This document shows positions 1 through 12,000 of a stretch of DNA of 13,509 nucleotides, piece by piece. Numbering within the stretch: the first letter of the stretch is position 1; each line of letters opens with the position of its first letter. The stretch lies in the NCBI GenBank assembly GCA_937902805.1, contig CALEMB010000014.1:1-13509 (forward strand), in the 5' to 3' direction. The stretch is from an uncultured Bacteroidales bacterium (GTDB taxonomy: Bacteria; Bacteroidota; Bacteroidia; Bacteroidales; F082). The position numbers and the translations under genes are program-made. The notes under the pieces are model-generated. The model was not told where the DNA came from. It saw only the letters and a program-made list of their open reading frames with translations, and ran no database searches.

Positions 1-31
1 CGGCATTCCTGCTGAACCGCTCTTCCGATCT
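1..31 (+). other. Illumina paired-end adapter/primer remnant (artefact)
   Basis: These 31 bases match, without mismatch as I recall the oligo, the 3' end of Illumina paired-end PCR primer 2.0, including the characteristic GCTCTTCCGATCT end at 19-31. They are synthetic sequence left at a contig edge. The frame of the downstream giant gene happens to stay open through them, but those codons are not part of the protein. The bases just after it (32-37) repeat CGATCT, so a few further bases may also be unreliable. Confidence 0.96.
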
Positions 32-32
32 C

Positions 33-3000
33 GATCTCTTCGCATTCGTCACATGCACGGCAGCGGTCAATAAAGATATCTACGGTGGCGGCGAGTTGGC
101 TGGCATTTCGGGCAATACCCGCGTGAATATGTTCAGCGGCACCGTCGGTACCACGGGCATGACTGGCACGGACGGCAACCTCTACGGCGGCGGCAAAGGT
201 GCTGAAAACAGCATCGTCGATGGCCGCGTGGAAGGCAACACTACGGTTGAGATGAGAAACGGCACTGTCATGGGCAACATCTATGGCGGCGGTCGCCTCG
301 CCCTCACGGGTGTCAATGAGAATGGCGTCATGTTAGGCGGCGACGACCACGGCAACACCAAGGTCATGGTGAAGGGTGGTACGGTGGGTAACGCTGCTCA
401 AATTGAGACCTTTACCGATTTCAGTATGGGCAACATCTATGGCGGCGGCAAGGGTTTCCTCGAGGATAACACAGGTACACATTCGGCAGAAGCGATTTTG
501 CTTTCAGGCTTGACCAAGAACACTACAGTCGAAATTTCAAACGACTTGGGCAACAACACCCATGTCTACGGTATCGTGTTGGGCGGCGGCGAGTTGGCCA
601 GCGTAGGCAAATACACCTTGACCAAGGACGGTAGCGGCGACATCACCAACATTGCCGTTGCGGGCAACACGGGTAAGGCCACGGTCAAGATCAGCGGCGG
701 CATCATCGGCAACAATTATTCCCAAATGAGAGCTAATACCGCTTCTGGTAGTCCATGGCTCACGTACAACGACGACCTCGGCTACGTCTACGGCGGCGGC
801 GAAGGCTACTCGGCCAATCCGGGTGACTACGCCCAAATCTATGCGGACGGCACATCAAATCCTCAAACCAGCCTCCTCGACCTCATCGCCACGGTGCAAA
901 GCACCGAGGTGGAAATCAGCGGCACGGCATGGGTGAAAGCCTCCGTATTCGGCGGCTCCGAAAGCGGCCACGTGAGAGGCGACACCAAGGTGACCATCAA
1001 GGGCGGACAAATCGGCGCAGGTGACAACGGTTCGACAGATGTGCGGTACACTGATGCCCATTTCGAGGACCCGTCTTCGATCACTTGGTACCCAACGGCC
1101 CACTGGGATTATACCTCACCTTACACTCCCTTCGACCCAGAATATTTGAGTCAAAACAGACCGCCTAAAGACGGTAGGTCGTGGTTCGGTAATGTGTTTG
1201 GCGGTGGCTCGGGCTGGTTCCCCTACGTCGTGAATGAAAGCACTGACCCCGATCCAGAAAACAACCCTGTCTGGAAGTCCTATTGGAACGCGAACTCGGG
1301 CAAGGTGTGGGGCAACACCGAGGTGAACATCGAAGGCGGCCATATCCTCAACAACGTATATGGCGCCAACGAGTCGACCGACGTGGGCGACTTCGGCATC
1401 GCCGACGCTGCCTACACCGCACTTCATCCTGAAGTGCATGTGGGCGACCTGTACTGCAAGAATGGCGGCACAGCCACGGTCAAGATCAGCGGCGGCACCA
1501 TCGGCATGCCATTCTCTGCAGATGATTTCTCAAGTAGACCGTTGTTTGGCAACGTCTTCGGCGGCGGCGCCGGCGACCCGCGACGCATTTTCAACGTCCA
1601 CACCAACGTGAACAACACCGACGTGCAGATTACGGGCGGCACCATCTACGGCTCCGTCTTCGGCGGCACCGAGCAGGGACATGTCGTGAATGGCACTTCG
1701 GTGAGCATCAACGAAGCTGTAGGCAAGACCGTCGTCATCGGTACCTCGGGCTTCTCTGGCTACGACGGCCATGTGTTCGGCGGCGGCAAGGGCGACGAAA
1801 CCAACTACGACCCCTATCTCAAAGTTGAGGCTACAGATCCCGATGATGAGATTCCAGCCCATGCCAACTTCGACTGTGGCCGTGTGGGTGGCAATACTTC
1901 GGTTACAATGACGAAAGGCACCGTTTTGGGCAACGTCTACGGCGGCGGCATGATTGCCCTCACCGGCGTGGGTAGAAAGGGCTTGGAGAATTATAAGGAT
2001 AACGGATTCTGGTCCTTTATCAATGAGGATGAGAATGGCAACAATGTGTACGATTCCATCCACCACGGCATGACTACGGTTGCCATCACAGGTGGCTTCA
2101 TCGGCAATCCTGTCAACAGTGGCCTTACATTGTTGCGGAGCTTGCAAGAGTCGGGTAACGTGTATGGCGGTGGCCGTGGTAAGATTGACGAATACAGAGA
2201 GGATGACTATGGCCGTGCGGCCAAAGCCGTTGTCACCATCAGCAATAGCCCGACCATCTATGGTTCGGTCTTCGGTGGCGGCCAGATGGCGAATGTCGGC
2301 CATTGGAACAACTATGCCTCCTGGTACACGACAGGCACGGGCGCCACTTCTGTGACCATCACTGGCTCCCCAACTATTGGTACGGCGAAAGAATTCGAGT
2401 ATATTTACTATCAAGGCAGTCACCCCTATACCCGTTATGAGACCATTAACAACATGAGCATCCTCAGCCATACCCGTACAGGTAACGTATATGGTGGCGG
2501 TGAAGGTAGTGTGCATGTCGATGATCACCATTACGCTGAGGGTTTGGAACAAGGCCATTGCCGCACAACGAGTGTCAACATTAGCGGTTCACCCTTCATC
2601 ATGAGTTCTGTCTTCGGCGGCTCTGAGCAAGGTGCTGTTTGGGGCGATACCAAGGTGGAAATCGCCGGCGGTACTATCGGAAAGGAAAACCTCACAGCAG
2701 AGATTACTGGTTCCAGTAGCACGGGTGCCTACAGCTTCGGCAGTGTCTTCGGTGGCAGTTATGGTGAGGATGGCTATGCCTTGGCATCAGGCTATCCCAA
2801 TGCGATAGACTCCATTTGCCGCCTTGCCGGCCGTGTGTATCGCAACACCAGTGTCACCATCAAGGGCGGTGTCGTCAAAGGCAACGTGTTTGGTGGCGGC
2901 GACATGGCCAGCGTGGGACAATGGACCAATGTGATGGACGGAGACAACCTCATTGATTTTGCTCCTGCTAAAGATCAAATTACCAACCAGCCTACCGGCA

Positions 3001-6000
3001 AGGCCACGGTCAGTGTCAGCGGCAAGGCCATCATAGGTCCCATGGACGGCTCAGGCCTGAATGCCTATGTGTATGGCGGCGGCAAGGGTATAGGCAACGA
3101 CCCCTCTAATCTCTACAATAAGTATTGTAATATCAACAGCACCGATGTTACGGTCAACCTTAGCTACACTGTTCCCAACGACGATAATCCTGAGAGTGGC
3201 TGGAACGCAGCAACCGATGGCCGTATCTACGGCTCCATCTATGGCGGTGGCTCAGACTGCCACGTGTTGGGCGACACCAAGGTGACCCTCAATGGCGGTG
3301 TCATCGGTACTTACAAGGCTGTGGGCAATACCATCACCGATTGGGGTGGCAACATCTTCGGCGGCGGACGCAACTTCCTCAAGACGAACTATGCCGCAGG
3401 CCGTGTGGCTGGTAACCCTGAAATCGTAATGAACGGCGGCTATGTCTATGGTGCCATCTTCGGCGGCGGACGTAATGCTGTGACAGGCACTGGCTTGGAC
3501 GGCATGAAGATGCGTGACGATAACGGTACCGACATCCATGGCAAGACCACCGTCAAGGTGAAAGGCGGCACTGTGGGCTACAAGCCTCTCGTTTCAACCT
3601 TTATCACCCGACCCATCGGCGAAGTGTATGGCGGCGGTAAGGGTAGCATGGAGGGCATCGCGCTCTCCGGTCACCCCGCAGCATCGCCGTTGCTCATCGC
3701 CTTGGTGAAAAATACCGAGGTGGAAATCTCGCAGACCAGCAGCAGCGTTCCCACCCGCATTCTCAACTCCGTCTACGGCGGCGGCGAGGTGGGCAACGTG
3801 GGACATTACACATGGACTCCGGGATCTATCACCAACATCGCCTTGCGGGAAAACACCGGCAAGACCCTGGTCACCATCAAGGGCGGCCGCATCGGTATGG
3901 ACAGGATGGTGATGAGCTATGAGTTGAAGACGGGTACTTTCCTTCTGGCAACCAACCCCGTCGGCAACGTGTTCGGCGGCGGCAAGGGTGTCTCGGATGA
4001 CCCCACGAAGTATGCCACCAATATCAGCACCAGCCCATTTGGCAGCAAGAACCTTCTCGACCTCATGGCCACCGTCGGCTACACCACAGTGGTCGTTGAA
4101 AATGACGGCTCGACCAAGCCTTGGGTGAAAGGCTCGGTGTATGGCGGCGCGGCTTGCGGACACGTGCTGCACGACACAGACGTGACCATCGCGGGTGGAC
4201 AAATTGGCGCCGGCAACAGCGGTTCGGCAGATATTGATCCCTACGATGACGACCAGTTCGTTGACGCTTCCTCTGTCAACCTTGATCTTCCTGCCAATTC
4301 AGACAAACTCTTGAAAGGCACCTACCACTGGGATTACGACCCCAATACCCTTCGTCCCTTCGACCTTGTAACGATTTACAACGGCCAGACTAATGGCGCC
4401 CCTGTTGATACATACAAACCTACCGACGGTAAGACTTGGTACGGCAACGTGTATGGCGGTGGCTCGGGCTTCCTGCCTTACGTCAAGAATGAAGGTACGG
4501 AGTTAGCCCCTGTTTACAAAGCCCATTGGAACCGTGAGTCGGGTAAGGTGTATGGCAACACGAGAGTGGAAATCAAAGGCGGCCACATCCTTTCCTGCGT
4601 GTATGGCGGCTGCGAAACCGCCGACGTGGGCTTGTACGAATACGACGACAACACCATCCACGGCGACCTGCATGACACTTCGTTGGATGGTTATGAAGAC
4701 AACGGCACGGCCAAGGTTATCATGAAGGGCGGCACGGTGGGTGTGCCTCGCACCACTACCGACATCCAAAATCATCCTATTCCGGGCTATGTCTATGGCT
4801 CCGGCAAGGGCGACCCGCGCCTCTACTTCAACACTTGGACCAACGTCTATAAGGTTATGGATACCATTAGCGGTGGCAAGATTTACGGCTGCGTCTTCGG
4901 CAGCGGCGAGGACGGCCACGTGTTGGGCGACGTTGCCCTTGAAGTCAGTGAGGACGATGGCACCACGATCATCGGCAGCACGGGCGTTTCCAAGGCCGAC
5001 GGCAACATCTTCGGCGGCGGTCGCGGCACCACGCCTGACGCTCTCACCGCAGGCTCGGTGGGCGGCAACGTCAATGTCAGCGTCCTTGGCGGCACCATGC
5101 TCGGCTCCGTCTATGGCGGCGGCAACTTGGCCTCGGTGGGTATCTATCTCGTGGATAAGTTCCTCCCAGGCACCACTACCCCCAACGCCTCGTACTACGG
5201 CAAGTTCCAGCCTGGCAACGACCACGGCCACATCACCGTCGAAATCAGCGGCGGCACCATCGGCAACAGCACCGAGACGCCTACGCATACCGACCCCCAC
5301 ACCATCGGCGGCAACGTCTATGGCGGCAGCAGGGGTAAGTTCATTGCCTACAGCGGCAGTGGCGATAAGCCCATTTGGCCTTCCTTGGCCCGCGCCAAGC
5401 AAACCAAGGTGACCGTCAAGGGCACGGCAACTGTCAAGAACTCCGTCTATGGCGGCGGCGAAATCGGCACCGTGCGCGACGACACCGAGGTGAACATCGA
5501 AGAAAACTGTACCATCGGCGACAACTATGCAGGCCAGTACTGCGGCCACGTGTTTGGCGGCGGCAAGGGCTTCGAGGATGTGGATGACTGTTTGAGTTTT
5601 CAAAACGACTCCACCAAGGTGGCAGGCTATCTCGCAGGCCACGTGTATGGCAACACCTATGTGAATATCAAAGGCGGCCATGTGTGGGAGAACGTCTTCG
5701 GCGGCGGACAAGTCGCCTGCACGGGCTGGGTGGACGGAAGCACGCTCAAGAACGGCGTTGCCACAGTCAAGATGACGGGCGGCATTGTCGGTCCTTTGGA
5801 CTACACCGGCCTCAACGCCTACATCTTCGGCGGACCGAAGGGCGGAAGCAACGACCAAATGAAGCCCTATGTCAACCTGAATGGCACCGAAGTCGAGGTG
5901 AATTACACCACCAGTGCCTCCAACCGCGTTTGGGGTAGCCTCTTCGGCGGCGGCTCCGACGGTCACGTCATAGGCAACGCCAAGGTGACGCTCAAGAACG

Positions 6001-9000
6001 GCACCGTCGGCACGGATGGTACCACAGGTTACGACGGCAACATCTTCGGCGGTGGACGTAACTACCGCGAGACCAGTCTCTCTGCAGGCCGCGTGGGCGG
6101 CAACATCGATGTCATCATGCAAGGCGGCACATTGCAAGGCAACATTTATGGCGGCGGCCGTCAAGGCCTCACCGGCGTCAATGAGAACGGCGATGCTTAC
6201 ACAGCCGATACGGATAGTCACGGCAACATCACTGTCACCGTGAGCAGCGGAACTATCGGCACGGGAGCTGCAAGCGAAACTTCCGGCCATGTATATGGCG
6301 GCGGCAAGGGCCAAGCCAATAACTCAACCTCAGGATACGACCACAGCCGTTTAGGGGAGGTAAGAAGCACTGCTGTCACCATCCAAGGCGATGCCACGGT
6401 GAGCGGCTCGGTGTTTGGCGGCAGTGAGAATGGCTGGGTGTTGGAGGACGCTTCTGCAACCATTGCCGGAACGGCCACCATCGGTTCTGCTGCCAATAAC
6501 TATCAAGGCAACGTGTTTGGTGGCGGACGTGGTATTAAACCGACGCCCAGCACTGCTTATGTTCCTGAAGCTGGCCGTGTGAAAGGTATGTCTCGTGCCA
6601 ACATCAATGGAGGCACCGTCAAGCGCTATGTGTTCGGCGGTGGCAACTGCGCCATCGTGGAAGGAGAGAGAATCGTCAACGTCAACGGCGGCATCATTGG
6701 CACTGCCGGTAATGAAAACACGGGCGACGTGTATGGCGGTAGTAACGCCGTCCCCGATGAGAACAGCGCAACCACCCCGCCGACGCTCTACGACGGCCAC
6801 GGCAACTTGAAGACCGTGAACGTGCGCGGCGGCACCATCTTGGGTGACGTGTACGGCAGTAGCCACAGCTCCAATGAAGGCACTGGGGCGGACCATTGGT
6901 CTTCCTTCGTCAACATCACGGGCGGCACTATTGGCGATCCTACTGATTCCCAATCGACGGGTCACGTGTATGGCGCCGGCTACCAAGGCCAGGTGAACGG
7001 CAAGGTGAGTGTCAATATCGGCCTTTCGGCCGTCAAGCCGAGCATCAACATCCTTGTTCCAGGCAATACGTCCTACAATGACGGCTTGACTGGCGATCCC
7101 ACACCTGCCAAGATCAAGATCAAAGGCAATGTGTTTGATGGATCCAACTTCTTTGGAATAGGTCAAACGGCATGGAACACTTACGACATCGAGGGTTCCA
7201 GCGCCACCTACCTCGACGGCACGGGCTACGATACTGAACACGATGAGGCACATGCCACTGATCCCAATGTTCCTTACATGAACATCACCGGCGGCCTCTA
7301 TGGTAGCGGTACCCACTGCGAATCGGGAAAAACCGGCCGTGCGATCCATGTCAGGAACTACGGCGCGCGCCAACGCACTGGAGGCGCCAACACGGAGATG
7401 ACCAGTGCCACTCGCGCCTTGACTACCATCCAGCGCGGCGGTGTGGTCTTGTTTGACAACTCCAACATCATCCTGTCAGGTGCCGAAGATATCAGCCATC
7501 AATACGAGAATTATGGTGAGAGAAAGTTCGGCCTCCTCGAGGTGGACGACGGATTCTACATGGCCAACGGAAGCGGTTTGGTGCTTGGAACTGTTGGAAG
7601 CACGGTTCTGATGGACTCCATCAAGGAAGTCAGGAGCGTCTATTTGATGGATGGTACTTCTTATGAACATCCTACTTTTGATGCTGATCCGACTGCTGAT
7701 GCCAATTGGGAACTGGTTGGTATCAAGGACAACACGAGCACTCCAGGCTTGTATCGAACTGTGACGGGCTCTGGCGCATTGGCAAAGGACGACGAAAACG
7801 TCATCATCTTCAACGGATTGTCGAAACTCATGGTTCGCTATTGCCACTATGATGGAAGCAGACATACCCACTATGCTGCACTGTATGGTTTCTTCCGTAT
7901 GAGAGCCGACGAGTATTCAATCAATGATTTGGATAACTTCGCCCGTGCCCGAGTCAAGCTGACGTATGATGGCGACAATCCCATCGTTAATCCTATCCCT
8001 GGTCATACTACAGCAGAGAACACAGATGACGGCGGCTTCTTGAGCTACGATAATAATTTGAACGACTTTACAAAGCCACAGGTCGTTATGGGCCATGAGT
8101 ATACAACTGACGGCAATGATGGCGGTACTCTTCGAGTGAATAATGAGGGTCCTTATTACAACAGAACGAAGCAATACCCCTATTTCAACCTCAGCAAGGT
8201 CTCGAAAATGGGCGATCGGCTTGGTGCGGAGGACTATCGTGTGTGGGCATTGCCCATCACGCTGGGCCGTAAATACTATGTTGACGGTAGAGGTATCGGC
8301 AATGGAGGTTGGGGTAAAGACGCGTCCCATGGTGGTGGTTGGGGCGATTATCCTGACAAGCCCAAAAAGACCATTGCAGGTACGGCTAATGGGGATAATA
8401 AGGGTGGTATTTGTGTTGATCCAGATCTCAATGGCAGTGGAGAAAAATTCGACCCAGCGAAAGACATTATTTTTGTGGTGGGACCCATCGATGCATTAAG
8501 TGAAGGGGACAACCTGAACTTGTCGGACACATATCCGTTGCACTTGTATCGTTATCCTGGCGGCCATACGTTGAGTAATGGCAAGACGGATGCCGGTGGT
8601 GGTACTGCACCCACGAATGAAGCTGCTTGGAATGGTATAACTGGCGAAACCACCGCTGGTCCAGGCGTGAACACTGGCGCGATGATCAATGCCAACAAGA
8701 CGACTGGCAACTTTGTGCTGAACAATGTTATTGTGGATGGTTTGTTCTCTAATTTCGATGGAGAAGTGGAGCAGTTGAGTATTCCTGATTCCTATTCCAC
8801 CACACAGAGGTTTGAGGTTAACAAGCCATTGGTTGTCACAGCTCCTGGTGGCAGGATTACCTTGAAAGGCACCCATACTGAAAATGCTGCTAATGAGGTT
8901 ATAACAGATGGAACCATTTTGAAGCGTGGCTACAACAAGACTGATGCCAGCACGACATGGTATTATAACCCAGACTACACTGCCGCGACAGATGTTCATG

Positions 9001-12000
9001 ACGGAGGTGCCCTGTATGTGGCTCCCGACATCCCTGCTTCTGGAGATAATCCAGCTGTTATCACTACGGTGAAAGTGGAAGGTCTGGTGACCATCACGGA
9101 CAACAAGCAGAAGAACGGCAGCGGCACCATCACGAGCAATGTGTATCTGTCCACTTTCGGCAGCCACCTCACCATCAGCGATGCATTGAATTTCAATTCA
9201 AGCATCGGTGTAACCAGCCCGATCAGAAACACGGATCCGGACTATCACAATAACACCTTGTCTCCGGTGGCGAGTGCTGAGACCTCGACTATTGCTGAAA
9301 CCGCATGGCGGAAGTGCAACTTCACTGACGACCTAGGCTGGTTCTTTGTGAGGGGCAACAAGATTGGAGATCCTGAGGAAAGTAGAACCACCTATTACAA
9401 TGGAACGGGTACCAAGAATCGTGATAACAAGACGCTGTATTTCGGTTGGACCTGGGCCAGCGTGGTCAGGACTGCGCCAACGGGATATAGCAATGATAAC
9501 ATTGATTCGCCCGAAGACTTGGCGTGGCTCATCACCTCTGTTCCCAATGCCACAATAAAGCAAACGGCAGACCTTGACATGGGTCAGTATGTGTGGGTGC
9601 CGATAGGAAGCAATAGCCACTATTTTGCCGGAACTTATGACGGTCAAGGCCATCTCATTGAGAACCTGTACATCGACTACATCGGTACAGGCGACAAGAT
9701 CTACGAGCGTACCAACTACGGTTTGTTTGGCAATGTCCACAATGGCACCGTCAACCGCACTTTCGTGGTAAGCGGCAGATATGAACCATACGTGTCCGAT
9801 TTGAATGGCACCGCTGGCAAGAATATCGGTGGCTTGGTCGGCTTTATGGATGGAACCTCCACAGTCTCCAACAGCGAGGCGGCGGTCACGATTATGGACT
9901 TCAACAACGATGCAACTGTGACCGGGAATGTCATGGGTGGCTTGGTGGCCAAGATGAACAATGGCGAAATCCACTCATCGATGGCCATGGATACCTTGTC
10001 TGTCGGTTCAAACTATCATGGTGTCCTCGGCGGTTTGGTGGGTAGTGCCTCGGCAGGTGCCATCAATAACTCCTTCGCCAATGGAGCATTCAGCATCAGC
10101 AGTAGTTCTGCTAAGGCTGGAGGATTGGTGGGTGACAATGTGGCATCGGTAAGGAACTGTTATGTAACCTGGAATGATAGTTATGTCATGGCGTCGGATA
10201 AGTTCGGCAGTTTGGCGGCAAGTAACACTGCTGCCAGCAATATCCAAAACTGTTATGTCAAGGAGAACAGTACCTATGGTACAACTGTTTCAGAAGGTAG
10301 CAGTGTCGATGAGAGCTGCAAACAGTATTCGCCGGTCAATAGCGCCGACATGCTTGGCTATATGTACGCCGACAATAAGATTGAAGGCGACACTGCGATG
10401 TTTGTAGCCATGAACAGATGGGTGACCAACGCAAACAACAGTATCCCCCATAAGTATGCCACATGGGCGCGCCCTGGATTGCAGGAAATCAACGGCGACC
10501 TGCCGGTGCTGCTGCTCAGCGAGTTCGACGGGACGAAGGATCATCAGGGCGGCTTCCGCAGCTTGAGTACTTATGAAGGAGGCCCGGCGTTGCAATATGG
10601 TGGTCCTGCCCGCGATACTATTGCTAGCTCGTCGCCGCAGTTGGACGGTGCCTTGACGCGAGCCACGGCAGGCAACAGCATCTTCATCTATGGTGATGTG
10701 GTGTGTGCGCCTACCGTTCCAGTGAGTGCTGACAAGGTAAGCATCTATGAGGACGCTTCCATCTTGCATCCGGGCTCGTTGGTAACGGCGGCAGGCGGCA
10801 GCAAAGTTGAGTATGATGACACCTACGTGGGCATTTCCTTCGACAACTCGAAGAAGTCCGCTGTGGCTACCTATGGCGTGAACTATGGCCTTTCTGGTGG
10901 CACCGACTACCTCTCCCGCGACTGGCACATGTTCTCCACGCCGTTGAGCAACGCTCCTTTGGGATTCGACTATAAGGGCCACAATGTGCCAGGATTATAT
11001 ACTAGTGGTGACTATAATTACACTACTGGTTTCTATAACAATCCATGGGTGGATCAAACCAAGGAGTTTGCTTGGCTGAATGGCGGCAATGGCGGCAACA
11101 ACCGTTACTGGATGAAGGGTTGGACGAACAGCCAAGGACCAAACACGCCTTTGGATTATGTTGCGGGTAATTGGAAGGATGGTTACTTCCCGAGTAACAT
11201 TTCCGATCCTTCGGAGTTTGGCGCAACCTGTGTGGCTGGCACCGATGAATATGGCCGTTATCCTTACGGTATGGACTTCTACACCTGGACTGAGCCGGAT
11301 TACCACTGGATCAACTTCAAGCGTAACGGTCCTAACCACTGGCATTCCGACGGCAACCATGTACACATCAACTACAAACCTTATTATGGGGCAACGCAAA
11401 ATGTCAACGAGGCGAACCTCATCGTTGGACGTGGCTACATGGCATCCATCGCCACGCAATCCTTCTTGCAGAGCCACGGCACGCTGAATGCCGGTAATAA
11501 AGCCATAGCTTTGACGAAGACTGGAACCTCGAAAGTGCCGGGCTGGAACCTCGTGGGTAATCCTTATCACGGCTATATCGACTTCGATTTACTTGCGTCG
11601 AATAATGGAAGTGTCTTGGATATAAGGAATAGTCAGCAGTTCTATGTCGTATATGATGCCGACGGCTATGGCCACGGCGGCAACATGAACGCGGGCAGTG
11701 CATTCCTGTACTATGCCGTGGGTGGCTCTTCGGGCGGTGAGTATGCCGACAGATACATCCATCCCCACCAAGGCTTCTATGTGTTGGCGAAGGATGGTGG
11801 CGGTACCCTAAGTTTCACCGAAAGCATGTTGGTTGGACGTGACGGTATTACCAGCAGCTTCCGCGATGAAGAGCGGCCTGCCTATCCGTTGGTGAACCTC
11901 TACCTGAGTAGCGACAACGGCTGCAACGACGTGACGGTCATCGAGCTGGAGCGTCCTGAATGGGGCGGTGCCAAGAAGATGCGCGAGTTGCGTAACGGCA

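Noticed and set aside
96..98. TTG at 96 as the true start of the giant gene
   Set aside because: The repeat motif IYGGGE is already in frame just upstream (78-95) and no signal peptide follows, so this is an internal codon of a truncated gene.
1530..2558. 342-codon open frame on the minus strand
   Set aside because: Same cause: an antisense shadow of the repeat-coding DNA, with an Ala/Val/His-rich product and no recognisable domain.
4741..5412. 223-codon plus-strand frame overlapping the giant gene
   Set aside because: Out-of-frame shadow, Ala/Ser/Thr-rich, with the codon bias belonging to the giant gene's frame.
4503..6314. 603-codon open frame on the minus strand
   Set aside because: It lies wholly inside the giant gene and its product is a monotonous series of AAEDVAV-like segments, which is the reverse-complement shadow of the GGC-rich glycine motifs. 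No ribosome site or family pattern.
81..7140. RTX calcium-binding repeats or a two-partner/haemagglutinin-type adhesin
   Set aside because: The Gly-rich units lack the GGxGxDxxx spacing of RTX, and the C-terminus is a T9SS signal, not a type I or type V secretion signal.
6351..7373. 340-codon open frame on the minus strand
   Set aside because: Antisense to the end of the repeat array; low-complexity product, no independent signals.
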